Assembly (NCBI RefSeq): GCF_020253525.1
Contig: NZ_JADCBK010000004.1
Coordinates: 1 to 52,260, forward strand
Source: Aquidulcibacter sp.
GTDB taxonomy: Bacteria > Pseudomonadota > Alphaproteobacteria > Caulobacterales > Aquidulcibacteraceae
Length of the DNA stretch: 52,260 nucleotides
Reading direction: 5' to 3'
In this document: piece after piece, positions 42,700-52,074 of the stretch
Numbering within the stretch: the first letter of the stretch is position 1
Layout of the letters: each line of letters begins with the position of its first letter
The notes under the pieces: generated by a model
What the model was told of the DNA's origin: nothing
Databases searched by the model: none
Seen by the model: only the letters and a program-made list of their open reading frames with translations
Translations under genes and position numbers: made by a program

Positions 42700-43169
42700 C
42701 CCCCCTCTACCGCACCATTGTTGGCTTTGACCGCATGGCGCATTTAATCGAAACCGGTGCCCGTTTGGATACGGCAACTGGCTGGCCCCCTTACAATATC
42801 GAGCAGACGGGCGAAGATGCCTATCGCATTGAATTGGCGGTTGCAGGCTTTGGCCCTGAGGATTTGTCGATTGAGTTGAAAGAGGGCCTTTTGACCGTAA
42901 CCGGCAAAAAGGCTGCGACCGAAGAAGGGCGCAACTTCTTACATCGCGGTATCGCCGAACGTGGTTTTGAGCGCCGTTACCAGCTAGCCGACCATGTGCG
43001 TGTGACCGGGGCCAATCTTGAGCATGGCATGTTGAGCCTCTCTTTGGTGCGTGAAGTGCCTGAGGCTTTAAAGCCGCGCAAGATTGCGATCAATGTGGGC
43101 TCTGCCAGCGCAAGCGCGAACGATGCCCCGCTGATTGAAGGCGAAGCCAAGTCTGGCAAGGCCGCCTAA
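42681..43169 (+). CDS. Small heat-shock protein, Hsp20/IbpA family
   Basis: Alpha-crystallin-domain holdase that binds unfolding proteins. After a start typical of alphaproteobacterial IbpA-like proteins (TPLYRTIVGFDRMAHLI), the domain runs from YNIEQTGEDAYRIELAVAGF through LLTVTGKKA and FLHRGIAERGFERRYQL to GANLEHGMLSLSLVREVPE, with an IAIN tail in place of IxI. 162 residues. Ribosome site AGGAGG is strong. Own terminator downstream. Confidence 0.94.
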   Translation: MRTIDLTPLYRTIVGFDRMAHLIETGARLDTATGWPPYNIEQTGEDAYRIELAVAGFGPEDLSIELKEGLLTVTGKKAATEEGRNFLHRGIAERGFERRYQLADHVRVTGANLEHGMLSLSLVREVPEALKPRKIAINVGSASASANDAPLIEGEAKSGKAA

Positions 43170-43185
43170 CTTTCCCACCTACCAG

Positions 43186-43214
43186 CCTGATGGGTCTTCT
43201 TGGGACCCATCAGG
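43186..43214 (+). terminator. Hairpin terminator of hsp20
   Basis: Perfect 11-bp inverted repeat CCTGATGGGTC / GACCCATCAGG, 7-nt loop, 16 bp after the hsp20 stop, followed by ACTTTCGC. Symmetric enough to act also on the convergent namZ transcript. Confidence 0.75.
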
Positions 43215-43236
43215 ACTTTCGCGCTGCCAGATGACC

Positions 43237-44490
43237 TCACCGATAAAGCAGATGCGCCGTCCGATCGGACTTGAATTGCTTTAGGGGCTCTTGCCAATCG
43301 GCAACCAGAGCCTGCCAAGGGCTGCCCGTCTCCAACGCCGTCCACAACGCCTCACTGCCATAGACCTTGTTAAACAAGCTACGGGTCGCAGCATTGCTGC
43401 CGCTCAAAGGCGCTTTAGCCGAACGGGCCACGACCTCTGCGCACAGGGCCATGGCGACAGCCATCAGATCTGTCTGTCCCTTTGGATTAATAATGAGCTC
43501 AACACCGCCAAAACCCGGCTTCACTTGGCTTTGATAGGGCTTGAACGCGATGTCGCGGAAACCTTGCTCGCTCAAACTCTTGGCCAAGACCACCCCGTCA
43601 ATGCCGGGACCTGCGGCATAGTGAAACGGTTTGGCCGTGCCAATACCAATGTCCACTTGCTTCAGCTCTCCCAAAATGCCGGTGGCAGCGCAATAGAAGG
43701 GCGACTCCCAGTTTGGGATGTTGGGGCTGGTGGCAACCCAGTTCAGGCCTGTGTCCGCCCAATTCATCCCCCGCTCCCAGCCCGCCATTTGAACGACCGT
43801 CAATTCTGGGGCTTTAGCAACCCAGCCTTTGGCAACGGCCATTCTTGCCAATTCGCCTATCGTCAGACCATGGAGATAGGGCACAGGCACTTGGCTCACA
43901 AAGGATTCAAAGCCCGGCAATAGCGGCGGACCCTGCATACGTAAGCCACCCAATGGGTTTGGTCGGTCGAGCACAACAAAGGCTTTCCCAGCTTCGCCAC
44001 AGGCCTCCATGGCCAAGATCATGGTTGAAATATAGGTATAGCTGCGGATGCCGATGTCTTGAATGTCAAACACCATCACATCCACATTCTCTAACATCGC
44101 AGACGTCGGCTTACGATGTTCGCCATAAAGGGAATAGGCCTTTAGGCCCGTTATTGGGTCCACGGCATTGGCGACATGGTCTCCGGCCTTCGCGCGCGTA
44201 TCCAATCCATGCTCAGGCCCGAACAAGGCCGTGAGCCGGTCGCCTAAGCCACGCTGCAAAACCACACGCGACATCGCCCCAGATTGGTCGACACTGGTTT
44301 GGTTGGTGATAAAGCCCACGCGCTTATTTGCGAGAACCCCAAAATCGGATGCCACCAATTGATCAATGCCAAGACGAACACGAGGACGGCTGGGATAGCG
44401 TTGGCGCAATGCCACACTTCCCGCGCAGCCAGGAAGTAAGAGAGATGCGGCACCTGCCGTGACAGATTGCAGAACCTTGCGACGATTCAT
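43237..44490 (-). CDS. namZ: NamZ-like exo-beta-N-acetylmuramidase (DUF1343), lipoprotein
   Basis: Family of Bacillus NamZ, which removes terminal MurNAc from peptidoglycan fragments from the non-reducing end. The blocks RVGFITNQTSVDQSG, LFGPEHGLDTRAKAG, MVFDIQDIGIRSYTYIST and VVLDRPNPLGGLRMQG are all present. The ATG at 44490 with AGGAAG upstream starts a lipoprotein signal (ASLLLPGC, C22 lipidated), placing the enzyme in the periplasm; an in-frame start 32 codons earlier would spoil this. 417 residues. Divergent from a class-C serine hydrolase. Free MurNAc would feed AmgK/MurU at 14-16 kb (inference). Confidence 0.88.
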   Translation of the reverse strand: MNRRKVLQSVTAGAASLLLPGCAGSVALRQRYPSRPRVRLGIDQLVASDFGVLANKRVGFITNQTSVDQSGAMSRVVLQRGLGDRLTALFGPEHGLDTRAKAGDHVANAVDPITGLKAYSLYGEHRKPTSAMLENVDVMVFDIQDIGIRSYTYISTMILAMEACGEAGKAFVVLDRPNPLGGLRMQGPPLLPGFESFVSQVPVPYLHGLTIGELARMAVAKGWVAKAPELTVVQMAGWERGMNWADTGLNWVATSPNIPNWESPFYCAATGILGELKQVDIGIGTAKPFHYAAGPGIDGVVLAKSLSEQGFRDIAFKPYQSQVKPGFGGVELIINPKGQTDLMAVAMALCAEVVARSAKAPLSGSNAATRSLFNKVYGSEALWTALETGSPWQALVADWQEPLKQFKSDRTAHLLYR

Positions 44491-44654
44491 GTGAAACTTC
44501 CTATGCAAAATGGGCACTTTTCCTGACCTCGAATCGTATGCTGAATATCCCCGCAAGTGATCCGCTTGCCCTTGACCAAGGCGCACAATTAAACCGATGA
44601 TTGGCGTAGCAAAACAAGTTCACAAGACAACACGTTTCTGGGAGCCAAGCGCTT

Positions 44655-46028
44655 ATGTACAAGTTCAAACCGATTTTCGCCGCGTTGGCTATCACCACAG
44701 GCCTATTGGCATTGAGTGGGTGCGCAACAAGCCAAGCACCCAGTTCTGCAATTACCAGCCTGCCCCCTTCGGTGTTGCCAGAACGGATCGCGACGATGCG
44801 CACCGTGCTGCAAGATGGGGTCGATAAAAAGGTTGCCAGTGGTTTTTCCGCGGCTTTGGTGGATTCCTACGGCCGGATTGAATCCACCTATGTTGGCTTA
44901 GCCGACATTGAAACGGGCAAGCCCATTACGCCAGATACGGTGTTCCGCCTCTATTCCATGACCAAGCCGGTGACGGCTGTGGCCATTATGATGCTGGTAG
45001 AAGAAGGCAAGGTGGACCTCGATGCGCCGGTGTCGACCTATATCCCGTCGTTTGCCAAGACCGTTGTTTATGTCAGCGGCGACACGTTGGAAACTTTGAA
45101 AACTGAGCCCGCGGTCCGGCAATTGACGGTGCGCGATCTGATGCGGCAATCGGCCGGCATTCCGTGGTGGGGCGCGACAAAACCTGTTGAGCGCCTATAT
45201 GCCATGAATGGGATTGAGCGCGCACCTTCTGAGCCCGTGCCGGGCTTTAAGGGTCCGCGGGTCGCAAACCTGCAGGACTTGGCGGACCGGGTTGCTGCCA
45301 CCCCCTTCACCAATCAGCCGGGCGAGACTTGGACTTATGGCATTGCCATTGACGTCCTAGGCCGTGTGGTTGAAGTCGCGTCTGGCCAAACCCTCGGCAC
45401 CTTCTTCAAAGAGCGCATTTTCACGCCCCTAGGCATGAACCGGACCGCCTTCCAAGTTCAGCCCGGCGACAAAGAAAACCTCGCCAATGTTTATTTCGCA
45501 GTGTCGAAGATCAAGCCACCTTCGGGCGGCATTGATAGCTATGTGAAAAGCCTCAAAGACGTCCCCATGCACGAAGCATTGCGCCCTGGCGATCCCCCCG
45601 CCAAAAGCCCTTTCTTAGAACCTGCCCGGATTGAATTTGGGGGTGCAGGTCTGGTTGGCACTTTGAGTGATTATGTGCGCTTTGCTCGCATGATCGCTGG
45701 CCAAGGTGAGCTGGATGGGGTGCGCCTCTTAAAGGCTTCCTCAATTGCCGAAATGGGTAAGGACCAACTTGGACCGAAAGCAAATGCCAATTTAATCAAG
45801 CAGGGCTATAGCTATGGCTTGGGCTTTGGCACGGTGGTCGATTCCAATCTTTATCCCAGCGGTGCGCCTGTCGGCACTATGTTCTGGGGTGGTGCTGCGG
45901 GCACCCAATTCTGGGCCAATCCGCAAACCAATGAGGCCGGCGTCTTGATGACCCAAGTCTTAGGCGATTATCTGCGCACTTATCAGGTGAATGCGGCACG
46001 CGCAGCCCTTGGGAATCCTGTGCAATAA
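44655..46028 (+). CDS. Exported class-C-beta-lactamase-fold serine hydrolase (lipoprotein)
   Basis: 457 residues with a lipoprotein signal (GLLALSGC, C23 lipidated). The nucleophile is S101 of S-M-T-K104 (FRLYSMTKPVTAVAIMML); WTYGIAIDVLGRVVEVASG carries the Tyr motif, and FWGGAAGTQFWANPQTN replaces the KTG box. It is divergent from namZ with 164 bp between starts. In Bacillus subtilis the NamZ cluster includes a beta-lactamase-fold protein, YbbE, reported as the MurNAc-L-Ala amidase AmiE; by analogy this gene could cut peptides from MurNAc. That is inference; a generic esterase is the alternative. Confidence 0.88.
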   Translation: MYKFKPIFAALAITTGLLALSGCATSQAPSSAITSLPPSVLPERIATMRTVLQDGVDKKVASGFSAALVDSYGRIESTYVGLADIETGKPITPDTVFRLYSMTKPVTAVAIMMLVEEGKVDLDAPVSTYIPSFAKTVVYVSGDTLETLKTEPAVRQLTVRDLMRQSAGIPWWGATKPVERLYAMNGIERAPSEPVPGFKGPRVANLQDLADRVAATPFTNQPGETWTYGIAIDVLGRVVEVASGQTLGTFFKERIFTPLGMNRTAFQVQPGDKENLANVYFAVSKIKPPSGGIDSYVKSLKDVPMHEALRPGDPPAKSPFLEPARIEFGGAGLVGTLSDYVRFARMIAGQGELDGVRLLKASSIAEMGKDQLGPKANANLIKQGYSYGLGFGTVVDSNLYPSGAPVGTMFWGGAAGTQFWANPQTNEAGVLMTQVLGDYLRTYQVNAARAALGNPVQ

Positions 46029-46037
46029 TGACGCGAT

Positions 46038-46067
46038 TTCCGCTGCCCTGCCTGCAGGGCAGCGGAA
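46038..46067 (+). terminator. Strong hairpin after the serine hydrolase
   Basis: Perfect 13-bp inverted repeat TTCCGCTGCCCTG / CAGGGCAGCGGAA with a CCTG loop, 9 bp after the stop. No T tract follows on the plus strand, so it may need a factor or act as an mRNA 3'-end stabiliser. Confidence 0.65.
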
Positions 46068-46127
46068 CTTGCGGCCCATGCCGCTAAAGTCATTGACCCC
46101 CGCCCTGACCAGCGACACACTCGCGTC

Positions 46128-47453
46128 ATGCACGATCCCCATGCCGCGACCCCTACCCGTCATCTTTCTGTCCCTTATGTGATTTTCATCGCGGTCGGCA
46201 TGGTTGTCGGTGCAGGGATCTTTAAGTCCCCTGCTTTGGTGGCCGAGAATGCCGGCACTGTGTGGGCAGTCTATGGCGTGTGGGTGATTGGCGGCCTGAT
46301 CTCGCTAATGGGTGCCCTATGCTATGGCGAGCTTTCCACCGCCTATCCGAGCCCCGGTGGCGATTATCACTTCCTGACCAAAGCCTATGGGCCGAGTTTC
46401 GGATTTTCCTTTGCATGGGCCCGCTTCTCCATCATCAATACCGGCTCGATCGCATTGCTCGGCTTTGTGATCGGCGACTACCTCAATCTGGTATGGAATT
46501 TAGGCCCACATGGCCCCGCCCTGTTTGCGTTGGCCAGTGTGGTGATCATGACCCTCTTCAACTTACGCGGCACAAATGGGGGCAAGGGTGCAGACTATGC
46601 CATCACCAGCCTTGAAGTGATCGGCCTTCTGGCGCTGGCAGCGGCTGCAGCTTGGTTGGTGATCCAAGCCATCCCGCCGGCGACGAGCGAAGCAGGCCAC
46701 ACACCTAATCCAGCGGGCCTCGGCTATGCACTTGTCTTTGTGCTGCTGGCATTTGGCGGCTGGAGCGAGATGTCGACTCTATCGGCTGAGATTAAGAATC
46801 CCGAGCGCGGCATGGTCCAAGCGCTTTTGGGATCGGTCCTCATCATCACCCTTTTATACCTTATGGCCAATTGGGCCATGCTGCGCGGACTAGGGATTGA
46901 GGGTTTGGCGCAATCCAAGGCCCCAGCTGCAGACTTGATGGCGCGCGCCTTCGGCCCACAAGCAGGGATCGTTCTTGCAATAGCTGTCGCCGCGGCCGCC
47001 ATTACCTCGATCAATGGAACCGTCATCGTGGGTGCGCGCACGACTTATGCCGCCGCGCGCGACCGCACCGGCCTTGGCTGGATCGGCTCGTGGGATGGAA
47101 GGCGCGGGATTCCCTCTAACGCCATCATCGCCCAAGGGATCGTCTCGGTTGGACTGGTGGTTTTAGGCGCTCTGTATGAAGGGTTTTCGACTTTGGTGGA
47201 TTATACCGCCCCCGTCTATTGGGCGTTCCTGACAGCCAGTGGGTTGGCCGTCATTGTGCTGCGGCAGAAGATGCCCAACCAGCCACGGCCCTTTAAGGTG
47301 CCGCTCTATCCGCTCTTACCACTCGCGTTTGCGGCCAGCAGTGCATTGATGCTGTGGTCTTCTTTGAACTATGTGAAGATTGGCGCGCTGTTTGGATTAG
47401 CAGTTGTTGGCGTTGGGATCGTGTTGGCCGTGATTACCAAGCCTCAGAAGTGA
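46128..47453 (+). CDS. APC-family amino-acid permease
   Basis: Inner-membrane amino-acid:proton symporter or exchanger, 441 residues, about twelve membrane segments. The first segment has the APC signature FIAVGMVVGAGIFKSPALVA; YGELSTAYPSPGGDYHFLTKAYGPSFGF and VLLAFGGWSEMSTLSAEIKNPER are further hallmarks. Substrate not predictable. Convergent with exoD, overlapping it by 10 bp. Lies 60 bp after the hairpin ending the hydrolase gene. Confidence 0.92.
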   Translation: MHDPHAATPTRHLSVPYVIFIAVGMVVGAGIFKSPALVAENAGTVWAVYGVWVIGGLISLMGALCYGELSTAYPSPGGDYHFLTKAYGPSFGFSFAWARFSIINTGSIALLGFVIGDYLNLVWNLGPHGPALFALASVVIMTLFNLRGTNGGKGADYAITSLEVIGLLALAAAAAWLVIQAIPPATSEAGHTPNPAGLGYALVFVLLAFGGWSEMSTLSAEIKNPERGMVQALLGSVLIITLLYLMANWAMLRGLGIEGLAQSKAPAADLMARAFGPQAGIVLAIAVAAAAITSINGTVIVGARTTYAAARDRTGLGWIGSWDGRRGIPSNAIIAQGIVSVGLVVLGALYEGFSTLVDYTAPVYWAFLTASGLAVIVLRQKMPNQPRPFKVPLYPLLPLAFAASSALMLWSSLNYVKIGALFGLAVVGVGIVLAVITKPQK

Positions 47454-48184
47454 ATCCCATGAATCGTATTGGACACAACGCCAACCAACCAATCTAAACC
47501 CGCGATCGCCATGCCGATGCCCAACGGGGCGACGGCCAAGCTCAACAAGAAGAAGCCAAACGAGATAAGCGCCATCAAGCCATCGCGTTGCAATAGGGCA
47601 ATCGCAAGGGCCGCGATACTCATGCCCGGCGGCCAATTGCCAAACGGAATCGGCAAGGTCAGGATACCCGCCAAAATCAATGTCTGAATGCCAAACCAAA
47701 TGGTGACGGGCTTTTGAGTTAAAAACTGGAAGCGGGGCTGCACCAGTTTCTCAATCTTCAACAGGGTCGGCATCGATACGTCGATGCATTTGCGGAAGGT
47801 TGCCGGTTCAATCTTTAAGTCGCCAATCCGCTTTGGAATCCAAGGTGTGCCAGCACCAAAAATCATTTGGAGGGCTGGCGCGACGAGCAGGATTCCAAAA
47901 ACCGTCGAAATACCAGGTACATTGGGAATGCAATTTGGCAAAGCCAAAATCAAGAGAAGCAAGCCAAACGCGCGCCCATCTAAACGGGCCAAAACATCGC
48001 GCACCGCGATTTGTTCTTCACCCGGAAACGCATCATGCAATTCCTTGAGAAGTTCAGAGGTCTTGGGCGGCAGCGCAGCTCGCACGTTCTTCAATCCAAT
48101 AGGCAGCCCGCGTGCCGGTTGACCCGCTATGTCGGGCGCAATTTGGGCAGAACAAGGGCTAGGCCTGTACAAACTCTCGGACAT
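47444..48184 (-). CDS. exoD: ExoD family membrane protein
   Basis: Homologue of Rhizobium ExoD, linked to exopolysaccharide production and alkali tolerance; the mechanism is unknown. It has the family block IAVRDVLARLDGRAFGLLLL followed by LPNCIPNVPGISTVFGILL, and three or four membrane segments towards the C-terminus (IQTLILAGILTLPIPFGNWP). 246 residues. Same strand as the two TlpA-like genes, 49 bp downstream, so perhaps co-transcribed with them. Confidence 0.9.
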   Translation of the reverse strand: MSESLYRPSPCSAQIAPDIAGQPARGLPIGLKNVRAALPPKTSELLKELHDAFPGEEQIAVRDVLARLDGRAFGLLLLILALPNCIPNVPGISTVFGILLVAPALQMIFGAGTPWIPKRIGDLKIEPATFRKCIDVSMPTLLKIEKLVQPRFQFLTQKPVTIWFGIQTLILAGILTLPIPFGNWPPGMSIAALAIALLQRDGLMALISFGFFLLSLAVAPLGIGMAIAGLDWLVGVVSNTIHGIHF

Positions 48185-48233
48185 ACGCCCAGATTATAAA
48201 GTTAAGGCTTCACGTTTGCGTTAGCAATCGTGG

Positions 48234-48815
48234 TTAAGATCGTACTTTCATTTTTGACACGGCCTTAGCTTTGGCAAGCAGACCCTGAACACCGATCCCA
48301 GAACCAGCTTTCAAATCCGTGGTAAAGTCGCGAATGATCCCGTCTTTACCAACAATCACAAAACTAGGCACCCACTTAATGGCCCAAGCCTTATAGGCCG
48401 CACTGTCATCATCAATCGCCACGGGGAAGCGATAGCCCTTTTCGGCAAAGAAGGGCGCTAAACCACCCCACCGGCCATAACGCCCGCGCGTATGAATGCC
48501 AATGAATTGAAGGTTACGGTCCCGGGCGATGAGGCGATTAAGCTCTGCCACATCATCCACATCGGCTAAACAATCCGGGCACCAGATCCCCCAGAATTGA
48601 ACAATGGTGGTCTTACCCAAAAAATCTGCTTGGGTCAGACGGCCACCGCCAAAACGGGCTAGGTCGGTCGCGGGGGCTGCTTGGCCGATAAGGTCATAGG
48701 TACGAGGCCGACGATCAATCGGGGCGGCGGGGGCTGTTTGGGCTTCAGCCTCCAGCGCGACGGTGGTGGCAAGGGTGCCAGCGGCTAGGCCTGTTAGGGT
48801 GTCTCTGCGTGTCAT
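48234..48815 (-). CDS. TlpA-like thioredoxin-fold protein, probably Tat-exported
   Basis: 193 residues from the ATG at 48815 (AGGGG nine bases upstream; an ATG at 48824 is the alternative). The N-terminus MTRRDTLTGLAAGTLATTVA with an Ala-rich stretch looks like a Tat signal. The redox motif is C79-P-D-C82 in FWGIWCPDCLADVDDVAEL, and VPSFVIVGKDGIIRD holds the cis-Pro region. WCPDC rather than WCGPC suggests a different redox potential from the neighbouring gene. Probably periplasmic thiol reductase or oxidant; partner unknown. Confidence 0.86.
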   Translation of the reverse strand: MTRRDTLTGLAAGTLATTVALEAEAQTAPAAPIDRRPRTYDLIGQAAPATDLARFGGGRLTQADFLGKTTIVQFWGIWCPDCLADVDDVAELNRLIARDRNLQFIGIHTRGRYGRWGGLAPFFAEKGYRFPVAIDDDSAAYKAWAIKWVPSFVIVGKDGIIRDFTTDLKAGSGIGVQGLLAKAKAVSKMKVRS

Positions 48816-48868
48816 ATGGGTCATGCCCCTCATTTGGTCGATCCAAACCTCTTTGCCAAGGCTCTTAT

Positions 48869-49405
48869 CTAGGCGCTTCCGACAAGTTTGCGCACTTTGC
48901 CTACAAATCTTGCAGCGCCGCGCGCAGATTTGAAGGCCCATGCGTGATCGACGATTTGGCCGGTTGCGTCGACCAAAAGGGTAAGTGGGGTACCAGGCAC
49001 ACCAATGGATTGGGTTAAGCGCTGGGTGCGGTCATCAACAATCGGAATAGCCACATCCGCCGGACGTTGCGCCGCCCACTCGGCAAGGCTGGGACCATCG
49101 CGAGGTGGCAAGCCAGTATGGACGCTCATGAGATCGAAACGGGGCTGTTGTCCTTGCAGAGGTCTCAAAGCCCGAACCGCTTCATCCCAATGCGGTTCAT
49201 CAATTCGGCACGGCCCACACCAAAGGCCCCAGAATCGAAGGACGGACGGACGACCCAGACTAGCAAGATTGATCCCGGTCCCATCAAGCAAGCTGGCAGG
49301 GACGGATGCCAAATGCTGCCCATGGAGGGCGCTTGCAGGATCTTCTCGGCAGCCCGCCAAGGTTAGGGTGCCGACCGTTGAAAGAACAAATGTGCGCCGA
49401 TCCAT
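48869..49405 (-). CDS. TlpA-like thioredoxin-fold lipoprotein
   Basis: 178 residues from the ATG at 49405, which has AAGGTG at good spacing; an ATG 7 codons earlier is less well placed. Lipoprotein signal MDRRTFVLSTVGTLTLAGC (C19 lipidated). Redox motif C63-G-P-C66 in LRFWGLWCGPCRIDEPHW; VPGTPLTLLVDATGQIVDHA carries the cis-Pro loop. It lies 53 bp upstream of a second TlpA-like gene, and the two may form a relay in the periplasm supplying reductant to MsrA or to cytochrome c or disulfide-handling proteins (inference). Confidence 0.87.
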   Translation of the reverse strand: MDRRTFVLSTVGTLTLAGCREDPASALHGQHLASVPASLLDGTGINLASLGRPSVLRFWGLWCGPCRIDEPHWDEAVRALRPLQGQQPRFDLMSVHTGLPPRDGPSLAEWAAQRPADVAIPIVDDRTQRLTQSIGVPGTPLTLLVDATGQIVDHAWAFKSARGAARFVGKVRKLVGSA

Positions 49406-49463
49406 CTGCAAAAACACCTTTTTCATCGGCGCAGGTCTAGCGGCCTATGTTTAAATAAACATG

Positions 49464-49495
49464 AAAACGGCGGCATGGTCCAAACCATGCCGCCG
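49464..49495 (-). terminator. Intrinsic terminator of the thiolase gene
   Basis: Minus-strand perfect 12-bp inverted repeat CGGCGGCATGGT / ACCATGCCGCCG with a 4-nt loop followed by TTTT, 31 bp after the stop. Confidence 0.88.
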
Positions 49496-49526
49496 CCCGA
49501 CCTTGCCCGGCTAAATGGGGCTAAGC

Positions 49527-50729
49527 TTAGTAGATTTCAAACAGGCCAGCAGCGCCCATGCCGCCACCGATACACATGGTAACAACACCCCACTTTACAT
49601 TTTGACCCGCGGCCTTGCGGCGACGGCCTTCCAACAAAATGTGGCCGGTGCAGCGCGTGCCCGTCATACCGAATGGGTGACCAATGGCGATGGAGCCGCC
49701 ATTTACATTGTACTTTTCAGGGTCGATGCCCAAACGATCACGCGAATAGAGACATTGGCTGGCGAAAGCCTCGTTCAGTTCCCACAGGTCAATGTCGTCG
49801 ATTTTCAGGCCGTGACGCTCCAACAAGCGAGGCACGGCGAAGACAGGGCCAATGCCCATTTCGTCTGGCTCACAGCCAGCAACCGCAAAGCCTGCAAAGC
49901 GGCCAAGGGCTTCCACGCCGCGCGCTTGAGCCGCTTTTGCTTCCATCAGAACGACTGCCGCAGCCCCGTCCGACAATTGCGAAGCATTGCCTGCGGTGAT
50001 GTATTTGTCTGGACCGCGAACAGGCTTCAACGAAGCCAGGCCTTCCAAAGTCGTGTCGGCGCGGTTGCACTCGTCCCGGTCGACCGTGACTTCTTTGATC
50101 GTGGTTTCGCCCGTTGCCTTGTCCACGACTTTCATCTTGGTGGTCATGGGGACGATTTCGTCTTTGAACAGGCCTGCCGCTTGCGCCGCTGCGATGCGCT
50201 GCTGGCTGCGAAGCGCATATTCGTCTTGATATTCGCGGCTGACATTATAGCGCTCTGCCACGATGTCGGCGGTCTCAATCATCGGCATCCACAAGGCTGG
50301 CTTGATGTTGAGCAGGTGCTCTTCCTGATAATGCGACAGATTCATCGAGCCACCCATTTGAACAAGCGAGATCGACTCCACGCCGCCGCCAATGGCGCAA
50401 TCTGCGCCACTTTGGGTGATGTAATTGGCCGCCATCGCAATGGTCTGCAGGCCAGAGGAACAGAAGCGGTTTACTGTGGTGCCAGAAGTAGTCACAGGGC
50501 AACCCGCCCAGATTGCAGCGTTGCGGGCGACGTTGGCACCGGTCGCGCCTTCAGGTTGGCCCGCACCAATATAGACGTCTTCCACCAAACCAGGCTCAAT
50601 GCCCGCGCGCGCAATCGCGTGCTTAATGGCGTGACCGGTCATGGCAGCACCATGGGTCATGTTGAACCCGCCACGCAAAGACTTGGCAAGGCCCGTACGG
50701 GCGGTGGATACGATTACGGCTTCACGCAT
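49527..50729 (-). CDS. Acetyl-CoA C-acyltransferase (thiolase)
   Basis: Thiolase of 400 residues acting on beta-ketoacyl-CoA or condensing acetyl-CoA. The acyl-accepting C90 is in [39 protein letters not shown] has the catalytic His, and [19 protein letters not shown] has the second Cys. The N-terminus [20 protein letters not shown] is of the fatty-acid-oxidation type, so degradation rather than PHB synthesis is more likely. Ribosome site AAGGGAG at 8-base spacing. Single gene with its own terminator; divergent from the DNA methyltransferase. Confidence 0.93.
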   Translation of the reverse strand: MREAVIVSTARTGLAKSLRGGFNMTHGAAMTGHAIKHAIARAGIEPGLVEDVYIGAGQPEGATGANVARNAAIWAGCPVTTSGTTVNRFCSSGLQTIAMAANYITQSGADCAIGGGVESISLVQMGGSMNLSHYQEEHLLNIKPALWMPMIETADIVAERYNVSREYQDEYALRSQQRIAAAQAAGLFKDEIVPMTTKMKVVDKATGETTIKEVTVDRDECNRADTTLEGLASLKPVRGPDKYITAGNASQLSDGAAAVVLMEAKAAQARGVEALGRFAGFAVAGCEPDEMGIGPVFAVPRLLERHGLKIDDIDLWELNEAFASQCLYSRDRLGIDPEKYNVNGGSIAIGHPFGMTGTRCTGHILLEGRRRKAAGQNVKWGVVTMCIGGGMGAAGLFEIY

Positions 50730-50862
50730 GGTGGCGGCTCCCTTAACTTCCTGTCACACCGGTTCATCCGGCTTTCTAAGGTCTCTTAACGCCTGTCTCA
50801 GGGATGGAAAGCCCTAATTTCGCAGTGACGCTGGGGCAGGAAGCAGAAATCACGATCAAATC

Positions 50863-52074
50863 ATGCTGAGATCAACCAAAGTCCTCATCGAAAGCGCCAT
50901 TTTGTCCCTTCAAGCCAAGCCCATCGCACTTGAATTCTTTGCCGGAGGGGGCCTCGCACGGCTCGGCCTCAGTGCCCAATTCGATGTGGCTTGGGCGAAT
51001 GATATTGACGCGATGAAGTGCCGGGCTTGGCGCGATAATTTCGGCGCTACGGGATTGGTGGAAGGCGACATCGCAGCCGTTCAAATCGAAGACTTACCGA
51101 CTAACCCCGCATTAGCTTGGGCCAGCTTTCCCTGTCAGGACCTGTCACTTGCCGGAGATCGTGCAGGTTTGACGGGTGGACGGTCCGGCACCCTCTTTGC
51201 CTTTCTAGCGCGACTAGCCGCCTTGTGTGATCGTGGCGACCCGCCAGAAGTTGTTGTCCTCGAAAATGTCAAAGGCCTATTGAGTTCGCGCGGGGGGCAA
51301 GATTTAGCGGCGATTTTCCGCGCCTTGAATGAACTTGGCTATAGCGCGGGTTGCCTCGAAATGGACGCCGCTTGGTTCGTGCCCCAATCGCGACCGCGTA
51401 TCTTCATCATTGCCGTGCGGCAGAGCATTCAGATCCCAATCGCGCTTTTGTCCCATCGGGATCGGCCTTGTGTCTTCCAGACCCCGGCCATTCAAAAGGC
51501 TCAGGCGGCCCTGAACACCCCCGTCATTGACTGGTATTTGTCACCACCGTCTGCTTCGCCACGAAACCTAGACGAAATTCTCGACCCCACAGATGGAGGT
51601 TGGTGGAATGCCACCAAGCTGTCCAACTTTCAAAACCAATTGAGCGACAGCCATCGTGCGCGCCTCGAGGCGCTCTTAGCCAGCCCGGCTCGACATATTG
51701 GCACGATGTATCGCCGCATTCGCCTTGAGAATGGGGTGAAACGGCAACGCGCCGAAATCCGGTTTGATGGGAAAGTTGGCTGCTTGCGCACGCCAGCAGG
51801 CGGCTCTTCCCGCCAATTCTGGCTGGTGGTGGAGCATGGGGACCTTAAGATACGGCCAATCAATCCGCGCGAAGCGATGCGCCTGATGGGCGTGCCAGAC
51901 ACCTATGTCTTGCCTAAGTCCAACTTGGCTGGAATAAAGATAGCGGGCGATGGTGTAGCCGTCCCAGTTGTCGCGTGGTTGAGTGAACAGCTATTGGGAC
52001 CCTTGGTGACCTGTGCGCGCGACACAGCTCCGGCTTGCCTCAAGGTGAAGGCACATCCTAGAGAGTTGGCATGA
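50863..52074 (+). CDS. C5-cytosine DNA methyltransferase
   Basis: Methylates cytosine at C5 within a specific DNA sequence. Motif I is ALEFFAGGGLARLGLSAQFD, motif IV SFPCQDLSLAGDRAGL with the nucleophilic Cys, motif VI VVLENVKGLL, motif VIII VPQSRPRIFIIAV, motif IX REAMRLMGVPDTY, and motif X GDGVAVPVVAWLSEQLL. The target-recognition region lies between about residues 190 and 310. 403 residues, apparently intact. No restriction endonuclease lies upstream, and the next gene, overlapping by 4 bp (ATGA), is a membrane protein, so it looks like an orphan methyltransferase unless a nuclease lies outside the window. Specificity unknown. Confidence 0.93.
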   Translation: MLRSTKVLIESAILSLQAKPIALEFFAGGGLARLGLSAQFDVAWANDIDAMKCRAWRDNFGATGLVEGDIAAVQIEDLPTNPALAWASFPCQDLSLAGDRAGLTGGRSGTLFAFLARLAALCDRGDPPEVVVLENVKGLLSSRGGQDLAAIFRALNELGYSAGCLEMDAAWFVPQSRPRIFIIAVRQSIQIPIALLSHRDRPCVFQTPAIQKAQAALNTPVIDWYLSPPSASPRNLDEILDPTDGGWWNATKLSNFQNQLSDSHRARLEALLASPARHIGTMYRRIRLENGVKRQRAEIRFDGKVGCLRTPAGGSSRQFWLVVEHGDLKIRPINPREAMRLMGVPDTYVLPKSNLAGIKIAGDGVAVPVVAWLSEQLLGPLVTCARDTAPACLKVKAHPRELA

